Below are positions 35,274 through 47,855 of a DNA stretch of 64,000 bases, one piece after another. Origin of the DNA: Nitratireductor pacificus pht-3B (GTDB lineage Bacteria; Pseudomonadota; Alphaproteobacteria; Rhizobiales; Rhizobiaceae); NCBI RefSeq assembly GCF_000300335.1, contig NZ_AMRM01000014.1:62001-126000 (forward strand), read 5' to 3'. Both the position numbers and the translations under genes were made by a program. Below the pieces are notes generated by a model. The model saw only the letters and a program-made list of their open reading frames with translations. It searched no databases and had not been told where the DNA came from. Numbering within the stretch: position 1 is the first letter of the stretch; each line of letters opens with the position of its first letter.

Positions 35274-35777
35274 TCAGAACGGGATTTCGTCGTCCAGATT
35301 CTGCGAATACCCACCGCCGCCGCCGGCATTGTCCGCCGGGCCGGACTGGCCGAAATCGGAGCTGCGGCCGCCGCCGCTGTAACCGCCCTGCCCGCCATAG
35401 CCGGCCTGGTCGCCGCCGCCCTGGCCGCGCGCGTCGAGCATCTGCAATTCACCGCGGAACTTCTGCAGGACCACTTCCGTGGTGTAACGGTCCTGCCCGC
35501 TCTGGTCGGTCCACTTGCGCGTCTGCAACTGGCCCTCGATATAGACCTTGGCACCCTTCTTCAGATACTGCTCGGCGACCTTGGCCAGATTGTCGTTGAA
35601 GATCACGACATTGTGCCACTCGGTCTTTTCCTTGCGCTCGCCGCTGGCCTTGTCGCGCCAGGTCTCGGATGTGGCGATCCGCATGTTGACCACCGGATCA
35701 CCCGAGTTGAGCCGGCGGATTTCAGGGTCCGCGCCCAGATTGCCCACCAGTATGACCTTGTTGACGCTGCCCGCCAT
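35274..35777 (-). CDS. ssb: Single-stranded DNA-binding protein
   Basis: 167 residues from ATG 35777 ([19 protein letters not shown]); an in-frame extension upstream lies in the promoter region and was rejected. OB-fold residues 1-112 ([48 protein letters not shown]), a Gly/Gln/Ser-rich linker, and the acidic protein-interaction tip DDEIPF. It coats ssDNA in replication and repair and recruits partners through that tip. A LexA-type box lies about 107 bp upstream, which suggests SOS control. Confidence 0.98.
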   Translation of the reverse strand: MAGSVNKVILVGNLGADPEIRRLNSGDPVVNMRIATSETWRDKASGERKEKTEWHNVVIFNDNLAKVAEQYLKKGAKVYIEGQLQTRKWTDQSGQDRYTTEVVLQKFRGELQMLDARGQGGGDQAGYGGQGGYSGGGRSSDFGQSGPADNAGGGGGYSQNLDDEIPF

Positions 35778-35883
35778 GACGCTTCTCCACGCTTGTCCGA
35801 AATCTGCGGCGCACTTTATCGCAATCGGCCAACCGGCGCGCCGGCTGGCTGAACCATGCGCCGCATCGTCCACAGTTCATTTT

Positions 35884-35898
35884 GTTCCTATTATGTTC
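35884..35898. promoter_or_regulatory. LexA-type SOS box upstream of ssb
   Basis: GTTCCTATTATGTTC fits GTTC-N7-GTTC, the direct-repeat LexA operator of alphaproteobacteria. It starts 107 bp upstream of the ssb ATG in an AT-rich patch. An extra GTTC lies 5 nt before it (35875-35878). The direct repeat reads the same way on only one strand, so strand is left open. Confidence 0.75.
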
Positions 35899-35964
35899 TC
35901 ATTCTGGCGGGATGCTGTCAACACCCCTTCACCGACTGGCCAGGCCGACGCCGGGAGCGGACAT

Positions 35965-36004
35965 GGAAAAGCCCCGCCGCTACCGTTTCGAGCGCGCGGG
36001 GCTT
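35965..36004 (-). terminator. Intrinsic terminator, minus strand, in the ssb-uvrA gap
   Basis: Read on the minus strand, AAGCCCCGC (36004-35996) pairs perfectly with GCGGGGCTT (35977-35969) and the second arm runs into TTTT. This is a standard Rho-independent terminator. There is no annotated gene on the minus strand to its right, so it must end an unannotated transcript; ssb itself starts further downstream. Confidence 0.75.
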
Positions 36005-36414
36005 GGGGTCGCTGACCCTTGTGCCGGGAGAGTTTTACCGGCTTGCTCTCGGGATATGCGGCCCTGCCGCTCCCGTTGGATTGCAAGATTGTCGATGAGT
36101 GGGGGCAGCCGGCCACCAGCGTGGTCACGCTTCCCGGCGACGCATCCCCGATGGAGCGCGTATCGCCTTCGGATCGTTCCGTCGCCGCTGCGCGAAGGCA
36201 GGCGCGCCTTCGATGAACGGGCGGTCGGATCAGCCGACTGTGGCTTCGCCTGCATTGCGAAGCCAAGGCGTTCGGTCAGGTGGAGTCATGCCTCCCTCCC
36301 GGTTCGTGCTTCGGTCCGTTGCTCGGTCGTCAGGCGGCTCAAGCGGCGCTGGCCGGTTCGTGGCGCCCACCGGCGCCCGGTCAGAACGGCGTCGTCGCGC
36401 CTGCGAGCCCTGAC
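35966..36414 (-). ncRNA. Candidate structured small RNA between ssb and uvrA
   Basis: A promoter-like sequence at 36421-36450 and an intrinsic terminator at 35965-36004 frame about 445 nt of minus-strand sequence. Predicted by eye inside it: GGCTTCGC/GCGAAGCC (36242-36264), CGAAGGC/GCCTTCG (36191-36210), a long stem combining GGCC, CTGCC and CCC with GGG, GGCAG and GGCC (about 36058-36113), GGGTC/GACCC (36008-36020), and a long-range GCCGGGA/TCCCGGC pairing. Features of RNase P RNA, SRP RNA and tmRNA (tag codons) were not found. A 6S-like RNA is possible but unproven. A 19-codon frame with GGGAGGGAGG upstream (ATG 36289 to stop 36230) and a basic 91-codon frame (36255-35980) also exist; neither looks like a known protein. 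Confidence 0.45.
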
Positions 36415-36420
36415 CAGGCG

Positions 36421-36450
36421 ATACTGCGCCTTTGCCGGATAAGGGTCAAG
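36421..36450 (-). promoter_or_regulatory. Promoter-like sequence for the minus-strand small RNA
   Basis: On the minus strand CTTGACC (-35, 36450-36444) is followed by a 17-nt spacer and CAGTAT (-10, 36426-36421). Compared with the rhizobial consensus CTTGAC/CTATAT the -35 is perfect and the -10 is partial. Expected start near 36414. Confidence 0.45.
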
Positions 36451-36523
36451 CGGGCCGGCCGCCGCGAGACAAAATGTGATCGGGAGGCGCTGAAGTCGTG
36501 CGTGGCCGATTTGTCAGGAGGTT

Positions 36524-36538
36524 GTTCGGCCTTTGTTC
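36524..36538. promoter_or_regulatory. LexA-type SOS box upstream of uvrA
   Basis: GTTCGGCCTTTGTTC fits GTTC-N7-GTTC exactly, 168 bp upstream of the uvrA ATG. With the box before ssb it makes a divergent pair of SOS sites, one per gene. Confidence 0.75.
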
Positions 36539-36705
36539 TTTTCGCTTGCCCTTTGCGGCAAAAAACGGGAAAACCGCATCAGCGGCGAGACGTGGCCGCC
36601 CTGCATGGTCTTTCCGGCCATCGACATTTGCGCTGCGTTTCCTAAATGAAGCGAGGCCGGCAAGCCGCCGGTCCATCCATCTTTTCGAGAAGGCAGCAAC
36701 GGGGC

Positions 36706-39630
<2,925 letters not shown>

Positions 39631-39632
39631 AC

Positions 39633-40433
39633 ATGACCAAGGGCACCATTCGCGCCGGCATCGGCGGCTGGACGTTCGAGCCGTGGGAAGGCACCTTCTA
39701 TCCCGACGACCTGCCGAAGAAGCGGCAGCTCGAATATGCCAGCCGGCAGATCCCGACCATCGAGGTCAACGGCACCTATTATGGCAGCCAGAAGCCGGCG
39801 GTCTATGCCAAATGGGGCAGCGAAGCGCCGGACGATTTCGTCTTCGCGTTGAAAGGCAACCGCTTCGTCACAAACCGCAAGATTCTATCGGATGCCGCTG
39901 AATCTCTTGAGAAATTCCTTGGATCGGGCATTTCAGAACTGGGCGGAAAGCTCGGTCCCCTCGTCTGGCAGTTCGCGCCGACGAAGAAGTTCGATCCCGA
40001 GGATTTCGAGGGTTTTCTAAAGCTGCTTCCGGCCAGCCGCGACGGCGTCGGGCTGCGCCATGTGCTCGAGGTGCGCCACGACAGTTTCGTCGTTCCCGAA
40101 TTCGTCGCGCTGGCGCGCAAATATGGCGCGACCATCTGCTACGCGCACCACAACACCTATCCGGAGTTCGCCGACGTGACGGCGGACTTCGTCTATGCCC
40201 GGCTGCAACGCGGCGAGGATTCCGTTCCGACCGCCTATCCGCCGGCCGAACTCGACGCCTGGGCGAAGCGGGCGGAGCTGTGGGCCGCGGGCGGACAGCC
40301 CGACGACCTGCCGCTCGCCGACCCCTCCTCCGTGCCGGAGAAGAAGCCGCGCGACGTGTTCGTCTACTTCATCCACGAAGGCAAGATCCGCGCGCCGCAG
40401 GCCGCGCAGGCGTTCATGAAGCGGGTCGACTGA
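39633..40433 (+). CDS. DUF72 (YecE-family) protein
   Basis: 266 residues from ATG 39633; GGAG 5 nt upstream supports it over the GTG at 39627 that overlaps the uvrA stop. The fold is a TIM-barrel-like DUF72: IRAGIGGWTFEPWEGTFYPD, EVNGTYYGSQKPAVYAKW, DFVFALKGNRFVTN, GPLVWQFAPTKKFD, VYARLQRGED and VFVYFIHEGKIRAPQAA. No biochemical function is established. It directly follows uvrA and is probably cotranscribed with it; whether it acts in repair is unknown. Confidence 0.88.
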   Translation: MTKGTIRAGIGGWTFEPWEGTFYPDDLPKKRQLEYASRQIPTIEVNGTYYGSQKPAVYAKWGSEAPDDFVFALKGNRFVTNRKILSDAAESLEKFLGSGISELGGKLGPLVWQFAPTKKFDPEDFEGFLKLLPASRDGVGLRHVLEVRHDSFVVPEFVALARKYGATICYAHHNTYPEFADVTADFVYARLQRGEDSVPTAYPPAELDAWAKRAELWAAGGQPDDLPLADPSSVPEKKPRDVFVYFIHEGKIRAPQAAQAFMKRVD

Positions 40434-40564
40434 CACAGTCGGCTGGGGTCAGCCCAAATCTGCATGAATGCGCGGGATCAGGCGCTGGGGTCTTTCTTTT
40501 GGGGTCCGCGATCCGCAATGCGTGACGGTCTCGTTCGCCTTCGGTCTTGTTTGCAGCAGCGTGA

Positions 40565-40688
40565 TGCGTGGTTCGACAAGCTCATTACGAGGAAGGGTGC
40601 GGGTTGCAAAACGCACCTGTGACCGTCCCCGAACCAGCGCTTCCCGCCAAGCTCCACCTTCCTCATGGAGAGCTTGTCGAACCACGCA
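40565..40688. repeat. Dispersed inverted repeat, family D
   Basis: TGCGTGGTTCGACAAGCTC at 40565-40583 and its exact complement at 40670-40688 form a perfect 19-bp inverted repeat; inward the match continues imperfectly (GAGGAAGG against CCTTCCTC). The core GGTTCGACAAGCTC is, as I recall, a frequent dispersed repeat in alphaproteobacteria. It lies in the 339-bp gap (40434-40772) between convergent DUF72 and nnr genes; the gap holds nothing else recognisable. Confidence 0.85.
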
Positions 40689-40772
40689 CAACACCCTGTG
40701 CAGAAGGCAGGCACCCCTCTTCTCCGATCATCAAACCGCACTCTGAAAGCACGAAATCGTCCCGCGTCGCCT

Positions 40773-42883
<2,111 letters not shown>

Positions 42884-42954
42884 TCCATTTTTCTTCCGGT
42901 CCCGGCATTCGCTGGGGCCACCCAGGCAATACCATCCCAAACAGGAAAGCAATT

Positions 42955-44364
42955 ATGACGACAGCACAGGACCTCTTGAAGCAGATCAAGGACAATGACG
43001 TGAAATTCGTCGATCTGCGCTTCACCGATCCCCGGGGCAAACTGCACCATGTGACGATGGATGTGGCGGCTGTCGATGAGGACATGTTCGCCGATGGCGT
43101 GATGTTCGACGGCTCGTCCATCGGCGGCTGGAAGGCGATCAACGAGTCCGACATGGTCCTGATGCCCGAGCCGGAAACGGCCCATATGGATCCCTTCTTC
43201 GCCCAGTCGACCATGGTCGTCCTGTGCGACATTCTCGATCCGATCTCCGGTGAAGCCTATAACCGCGATCCGCGCGGCACGGCCAAGAAGGCGGAAGCCT
43301 TCGTCAAGTCGGAAGGCCTCGGCGACGCCATCTACATCGGGCCGGAGCCGGAATTCTTCATCTTCGACGACGTCAAATACAAGGCCGACCCGTTCAACAC
43401 CGGCTTCAAGCTCGACTGCAGCGAACTGCCGTCCAACGACGACACCGACTACGAGACCGGCAATCTGGGTCACCGCCCGCGCATGAAGGGCGGCTATTTC
43501 CCGGTTCCGCCGATCGATTCCGCGCAGGACATGCGCTCCGAGATGCTGACGGTCCTTTCCGAGATGGGCGTGCTCGTCGAGAAGCACCACCACGAGGTGG
43601 GCGCCGCCCAGCACGAACTCGGCATCAAGTTCGAGCCGCTGCTGCAGAGCGCCGACAGCGTGCAGAAGTTCAAATATGCCGTGCATCAGGTCGCCAACGC
43701 CTATGGCAAGACGGCCACCTTCATGCCGAAGCCGATCTATGGCGACAACGGCTCGGGAATGCACGTGCACCAGTCGATCTGGAAGGACGGCAAGCCGACC
43801 TTCGCCGGCAATGAGTATGCAGGCCTCTCCGAGACCTGCCTGTTCTACATCGGCGGCGTCATCAAGCATGCCAAGGCCATCAACGCCTTCACCAACCCGC
43901 TGACCAATTCCTACAAGCGCCTGGTGCCGGGCTTCGAGGCGCCGGTTCTGCTCGCCTATTCGGCGCGCAACCGCTCGGCCTCCTGCCGCATCCCGTTCGG
44001 CTCGTCCCCCAAGGCGAAGCGCGTGGAAGTCCGTTTCCCCGATCCGGGCGCGAACCCGTATCTGGCCTTTGCCGCCATGCTGATGGCCGGCATCGACGGC
44101 ATCAAGAACAAGATCCATCCCGGCCAGGCCATGGACAAGGATCTGTACGACCTGCCGCCGAAGGAACTGAAGAAGGTGCCGACCGTCTGCGGATCGCTGC
44201 GTGAGGCGCTGATGAGCCTCGACAAGGACCGCGGCTTCCTGAAGGCCGGCGGCGTCTTCGACGACGACCAGATCGATGCCTATATCGAGCTCAAGATGGC
44301 CGAAGTGCTGCGCTACGAGATGACGCCGCACCCGGTCGAGTTCGACATGTACTACTCGGTCTGA
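42955..44364 (+). CDS. glnA: Glutamine synthetase type I
   Basis: 469 residues. Full GSI-beta signature: [17 protein letters not shown], metal-binding [44 protein letters not shown] and [10 protein letters not shown]. The adenylylation site is Y398 in [10 protein letters not shown], so activity should be switched by GlnE. Condenses glutamate and ammonia with ATP; dodecameric, cytosolic. Terminated by a strong hairpin at 44384-44413. Confidence 0.98.
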   Translation: MTTAQDLLKQIKDNDVKFVDLRFTDPRGKLHHVTMDVAAVDEDMFADGVMFDGSSIGGWKAINESDMVLMPEPETAHMDPFFAQSTMVVLCDILDPISGEAYNRDPRGTAKKAEAFVKSEGLGDAIYIGPEPEFFIFDDVKYKADPFNTGFKLDCSELPSNDDTDYETGNLGHRPRMKGGYFPVPPIDSAQDMRSEMLTVLSEMGVLVEKHHHEVGAAQHELGIKFEPLLQSADSVQKFKYAVHQVANAYGKTATFMPKPIYGDNGSGMHVHQSIWKDGKPTFAGNEYAGLSETCLFYIGGVIKHAKAINAFTNPLTNSYKRLVPGFEAPVLLAYSARNRSASCRIPFGSSPKAKRVEVRFPDPGANPYLAFAAMLMAGIDGIKNKIHPGQAMDKDLYDLPPKELKKVPTVCGSLREALMSLDKDRGFLKAGGVFDDDQIDAYIELKMAEVLRYEMTPHPVEFDMYYSV

Positions 44365-44383
44365 CGCAGTCCTCCGAACGATC

Positions 44384-44413
44384 AAGGCCCCGCCCCGCCG
44401 GCGGGGCCTTTTT
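44384..44413 (+). terminator. Intrinsic terminator of glnBA
   Basis: AAGGCCCCGCC / GGCGGGGCCTT is a perfect 11-bp stem with a 5-nt loop, 20 bp after the glnA stop, ending in a T-run (TTTTTC). On the minus strand the hairpin begins immediately past the stop of the convergent gene and has an A/T-poor tail, so it works mainly for glnA. Confidence 0.9.
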
Positions 44414-45072
44414 CATGCGCGGCCGCGGGCGCTCCAGTCTGCCGCGATCGATGCCGGAACGGCGCGCTGGCGGAACTCCCGCGTCACCTCGCCGAAGGCG
44501 AAGCGGATGGAGTTCTCGACGATCTCCTGATCGTAGCGTTTCAGCTTTTCGGCGATCGGCGCCCAGTGAAACAGCGCCTTCGGGCTTTCGGTGAAACTGT
44601 CCCCGCCGGCGGCGAGATTGTCCCAGTGCACGTCGGCAAGACGGGCCTCAAACGCGGCCCGCCAGGCATCGGTGACGCCGGGTTCGGGCAGATGCGCTTC
44701 ATTGTCGGCGAGGCCCGCCTGGAAGCAATGGCGCGCCAGCGCTGTTCCCCCTTCCCGCCCGAGGCCGCCGGCCGCCACGACCCGCGCCACACCGTGGAGC
44801 GACAGATCGGACAGGCAGGCGGCGAAGACATGCAGCTTCGCCACGTTGATCGATCCGACGAAGACATCGTCCTCGAACATGGTCGGATAGCGCGTGCCCA
44901 TGCGCGCCTTCAGGTAACCGTACAGCTTCTTCTGCGCCACGAAGGCTGCCCGCGTGCTGACGAACCCGCAAAGCGCATCGACCGTGTCGATCGGCGCGCG
45001 CTCCCGCCGGAAACGCAGCCGCCCCGCCGCCTCGCGCAGGAACGCCATGCTTTTCGACCACTCGACGCCCAT
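44413..45072 (-). CDS. Conserved hypothetical protein
   Basis: 219 residues from ATG 45072; GGGAGGGAG lies just upstream, whereas a longer frame has no such site. No signal peptide or membrane helix. Aromatic- and Arg-rich segments (FVAQKKLYGYLKARMGTRYPTMFEDD, DNLAAGGDSFTESPKALFHWAPIAE) suggest a soluble globular protein. I do not recognise the family with certainty. It converges on glnA and lies divergent to the symporter operon; neither context shows its job. Confidence 0.75.
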   Translation of the reverse strand: MGVEWSKSMAFLREAAGRLRFRRERAPIDTVDALCGFVSTRAAFVAQKKLYGYLKARMGTRYPTMFEDDVFVGSINVAKLHVFAACLSDLSLHGVARVVAAGGLGREGGTALARHCFQAGLADNEAHLPEPGVTDAWRAAFEARLADVHWDNLAAGGDSFTESPKALFHWAPIAEKLKRYDQEIVENSIRFAFGEVTREFRQRAVPASIAADWSARGRA

Positions 45073-45142
45073 CGCGCTCCCTCCCGGATACGACCAATGT
45101 CTCAATTCCCTTTGGTAAGGAGATGCCCAATGCTTGAGACAA

Positions 45143-45204
45143 GCCATTGTGATTCCGATTCACGCGGATCGCAATGGCGGCGGTTAACGACTTTCGTCGC
45201 TAAC
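45143..45204. promoter_or_regulatory. Two adjacent imperfect dyads upstream of the symporter operon
   Basis: GCCATTGTGATTCC (45143-45156) faces GGATCGCAATGGC (45166-45178), and GTTAACGAC (45183-45191) faces GTCGCTAAC (45196-45204). Both lie within 85 bp of the DUF4212 start, in the divergent gap with the hypothetical gene. They could be operators for a transcription regulator of the transporter. Confidence 0.4.
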
Positions 45205-45226
45205 GGATCTTAGGGAGGAGGACATC

Positions 45227-45496
45227 ATGTCCACTAACAACGCTGACGATGCGAGGGATCGCTATTGGGCGAAGACCAGGAATCTGACGATTGTCGTCCT
45301 GGCGCTCTGGGCGTTTTTCTCGCTGGTTGTCCCATGGATGACCGGAACGCTCAATCAGTACACGTTCATCGGCTTTCCGCTGGGCTTCTACATGATCGCA
45401 CAGGGCTCGCTCATCGCATTCGTGGTCATCATCTGGGTGCAGAACTGGCGCCAGGATGCGATCGATGATGAGTTCGGCTTCGGCGACGAAGAATAG
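45227..45496 (+). CDS. DUF4212 small subunit of a sodium:solute symporter
   Basis: 89 residues with two membrane helices (about 20-40 and 52-72) and an acidic tail. The motif RYWAKTRNLTIVVLALWAFFSLVVPW and GFPLGFYMIAQGSLIAFVVIIWVQNWR is that of DUF4212 proteins, which are encoded immediately before a sodium:solute symporter (the VC_2705 type). GGGAGGAGG precedes the ATG. It presumably assembles with the large subunit encoded 12 bp downstream. Confidence 0.93.
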   Translation: MSTNNADDARDRYWAKTRNLTIVVLALWAFFSLVVPWMTGTLNQYTFIGFPLGFYMIAQGSLIAFVVIIWVQNWRQDAIDDEFGFGDEE

Positions 45497-45508
45497 GGAG
45501 GACCCGAC

Positions 45509-47320
45509 ATGGCTTTGATACAGGGACGGTTCATCGACAACATCGGTCGGGTTTACGGAATCTACACGGGCGGCTTCGTCGCCTTCATCATCCTGATGGC
45601 GATCCTGGAACAGCTCGGCGTTAGCGCGAATACGATCGGCATTCTGTTCGTCGCCTTCACGATCGCCATCTACGCCATCATCGGCTGGCTTTCGCGCACC
45701 ATGGAGGTCGACGCCTACTACGTGGCCGGGCGTCAGGTGCCGGCTGTCTACAACGGCATGGCGACCGCCGCCGACTGGATGTCGGGAGCATCCTTCGTCG
45801 CGCTCGCCGGCGGCATCTATTTCGGTGGCTACGGCTACATGGCCTTCATCGTCGGCTGGACCGGCGGCTATGTGCTCGTCAACTCGCTGATGGCGCCCTA
45901 TCTGCGCAAGTTCGGCTGCTACACCGTGCCCGATTTCATCGGCACGCGTTACGGCGGTAATCTTGCACGCCTCTGCGCCGTCATCGTTCTGGTGGTTGCG
46001 TCCTTCACCTACGTCACCGCGCAGATCGACGCCACCGGCACGATCGCCGCGCGCGCCCTGCACATCCCCTATAGCTACGGCGTATGGTTCGGCCTTTTGG
46101 GCATCCTGCTGTGTTCAATGCTGGGCGGCATGCGCGCCGTCACCTGGACCCAGGTGGCGCAGTACATCGTCCTCATCGTCGCCTATCTGGTACCGGTGAT
46201 CTGGATGTCCAACGCGCAGGGCTTCGGCATCATCCCGCACTTCACCTATGGCGAAGCGGCGACCTCCATGGCGCAGTTCGAGACGCAATACGGCCTCAAC
46301 GCGCCTGCCGAAGCGATCAGGGGCCTGTCGGTCCTGACGACCCCGCACACCGGTCCGGTGGGCGACTACGCGGAGTGGAAGTTCGTCACGCTGGCGCTCT
46401 GCATGATGGCCGGCACCGCATCGCTGCCGCACATCCTGATGCGCTACTTCACGACGCCGTCCGTGCGCTCGGCCCGCAAGTCGGTCGCATGGTCGCTCCT
46501 GTTCATCTTCCTGCTGTACTTCACGGCGCCGGCGCTTGCCACGCTGACGAAGCTCCAGCTTCTCGATCCCAACCTGCCCACGGCCATCATCGGCAAGCCC
46601 TTTGCCGAAGTCGCCGCGCTGGACTGGATCCAGAACTGGTCCTCCGTCGGCTTCCTGGCCATCGCCGACCAGAATGCGGACGGCATCCTGCAGCTGAACG
46701 AGTTCTTCATGCGGCCCGACATCGTCGTTCTGGCCACGCCGGAGATCGCCGGCCTGCCCTACGTCATCTCCGGCCTCGTCGCCGCGGGTGGCATGGCGGC
46801 AGCCATGTCGACGGCCGACGGACTGCTGCTGGCCATCGCCAACGCGCTCAGCCACGATCTCTACTACAAGATGATCGACCCGAAGGCCGACACGGCCGTC
46901 CGGCTGATCGTTGCCCGCGTGCTTCTCCTGGCCATCGGCGCGCTCGGCGCCCTGATCGCCTCGCTGCAGCTCACGGGCATCCTCGGCGCGGTTGCCTGGG
47001 CCTTCTGCTTTGCCTGCTCCGGCCTCTTCTTCCCGCTCGCCCTCGGCGTCTGGTGGAAGCGGGCCAACCGGGAAGGCGCAATCGCCGGCATGGCGGCGGG
47101 CTTCATCGCAGGTTCGCTCTATCTCTACTACGTCTACACGGGCGGCACGCCGTGGTTCGGTCTCGACCATCTGCGGTTCGGCATTGTCGGCATGGCCGTC
47201 AGCCTCGTCGCCATGGTCGTCGTCACGCTGCTGACGCCGGCTCCGGACGAGGAGATCCAGCGCATGGTGGACGAAACCCGCGTTCCGACGGGTCCGACCA
47301 TTCTAGGCTCGAAGCACTGA
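45509..47320 (+). CDS. Sodium:solute symporter family protein, VC_2705 type
   Basis: 603 residues with about 13 membrane helices. SSS-family marks: YYVAGRQVPAVYNGMATAADWMSGASFVALAGGIYFGGYG, FIGTRYGG, GTASLPHILMRYFTTPSVRSARKS and MAAAMSTADGLLLAIANALSHDL, as in ActP-type acetate transporters. With the DUF4212 partner it is the VC_2705 subfamily; likely substrates are short organic acids, not proven. No acetyl-CoA synthetase or response regulator gene is adjacent to support this. Confidence 0.92.
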   Translation: MALIQGRFIDNIGRVYGIYTGGFVAFIILMAILEQLGVSANTIGILFVAFTIAIYAIIGWLSRTMEVDAYYVAGRQVPAVYNGMATAADWMSGASFVALAGGIYFGGYGYMAFIVGWTGGYVLVNSLMAPYLRKFGCYTVPDFIGTRYGGNLARLCAVIVLVVASFTYVTAQIDATGTIAARALHIPYSYGVWFGLLGILLCSMLGGMRAVTWTQVAQYIVLIVAYLVPVIWMSNAQGFGIIPHFTYGEAATSMAQFETQYGLNAPAEAIRGLSVLTTPHTGPVGDYAEWKFVTLALCMMAGTASLPHILMRYFTTPSVRSARKSVAWSLLFIFLLYFTAPALATLTKLQLLDPNLPTAIIGKPFAEVAALDWIQNWSSVGFLAIADQNADGILQLNEFFMRPDIVVLATPEIAGLPYVISGLVAAGGMAAAMSTADGLLLAIANALSHDLYYKMIDPKADTAVRLIVARVLLLAIGALGALIASLQLTGILGAVAWAFCFACSGLFFPLALGVWWKRANREGAIAGMAAGFIAGSLYLYYVYTGGTPWFGLDHLRFGIVGMAVSLVAMVVVTLLTPAPDEEIQRMVDETRVPTGPTILGSKH

Positions 47321-47337
47321 TCGGGCTAAAGTGACGA

Positions 47338-47361
47338 CGGGGGCGGGTTTACCCGCCCCCG
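47338..47361. terminator. Perfect 10-bp GC hairpin after the symporter gene
   Basis: CGGGGGCGGG and CCCGCCCCCG form a perfect stem with a TTTA loop, 17 bp after the symporter stop and 24 bp before the next gene. Without a following T-run it more likely attenuates or protects the upstream message than ends the transcript. Confidence 0.55.
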
Positions 47362-47385
47362 ATTCGCGTCGGGAGGACTGTTTGA

Positions 47386-47745
47386 ATGCCGGAAACCATG
47401 GCCGCCTTTCCCATCTGGGTGATCGCGCTCGACTACGCTCTCGGCGTCATCATGTGGACGCTGATCGGCCGCGCGGCGATGGGCATCTTCCTGCCCGAGG
47501 ATTCCAGCTTCTTCTTCATGCGCTTCTTCGTGCGCGCGACAAACCCGATCCTGCGGCTGTTCCGCCCGATCACCCCCGGCTTCCTGCTGGAGCCGCTGAT
47601 CCCGGTCTATGTGGCGTGGTTCTTCTTCATGATCCGCTTCTACCTGATGCCCTGGCTGCTCGGCTATTCGGTCATGGGCATGCTGTCCTTCCCGCTGGAA
47701 AGCGAGATCGCCGGCATGATCTATCAGGCGTTCGGAAACAGATAG
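47386..47745 (+). CDS. Small membrane protein, YggT-like
   Basis: 119 residues with about four hydrophobic segments (near 8-32, 40-50, 66-86, 92-112). The middle motif RFFVRATNPILRLFRPITPGFLLEPLIPVYVAWFFFMIRFYLMPWLLGY resembles the YggT (Ycf19) pattern (R..P.. PFRRI.P), but with an added C-terminal segment; the landmarks are FVRATNPILRLF and RPITPGFLLEPL. It follows the symporter gene and may be cotranscribed. Function unknown. Confidence 0.6.
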   Translation: MPETMAAFPIWVIALDYALGVIMWTLIGRAAMGIFLPEDSSFFFMRFFVRATNPILRLFRPITPGFLLEPLIPVYVAWFFFMIRFYLMPWLLGYSVMGMLSFPLESEIAGMIYQAFGNR

Positions 47746-47759
47746 GCTTCAGACGTCCG

Positions 47760-47853
47760 GTCTCGTTCGCCGTTTCATTGAAACGCCGGATGAATCCATC
47801 ACTCTGTTTTCCGTGTTCATGCGGGCGTCAGGTGTTTCCACCTGACTGCAATA
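47760..47853. repeat. Dispersed palindromic repeat, family A copy 2
   Basis: Opposite in orientation to copy 1 (6895-6988). TCAGGTG/CACCTGA with a 4-nt loop sits at 47828-47845, and the complement strand reads GCAGTCAGGTGGAAACACCTGACG, matching copy 1 over its conserved part; the distal hairpin is diverged (GCCGTTTCATTGAAACG near 47770). It fills the gap between the convergent YggT-like and ATP12 genes. Confidence 0.75.
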
Positions 47854-47855
47854 GC

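Noticed and set aside
36019-36216. Plus-strand frame of 65 codons in the ssb-uvrA gap
   Set aside because: Starts at TTG without a ribosome site and lies opposite the candidate small RNA; no conserved pattern is recognised, though it was kept in mind as an alternative to the RNA.
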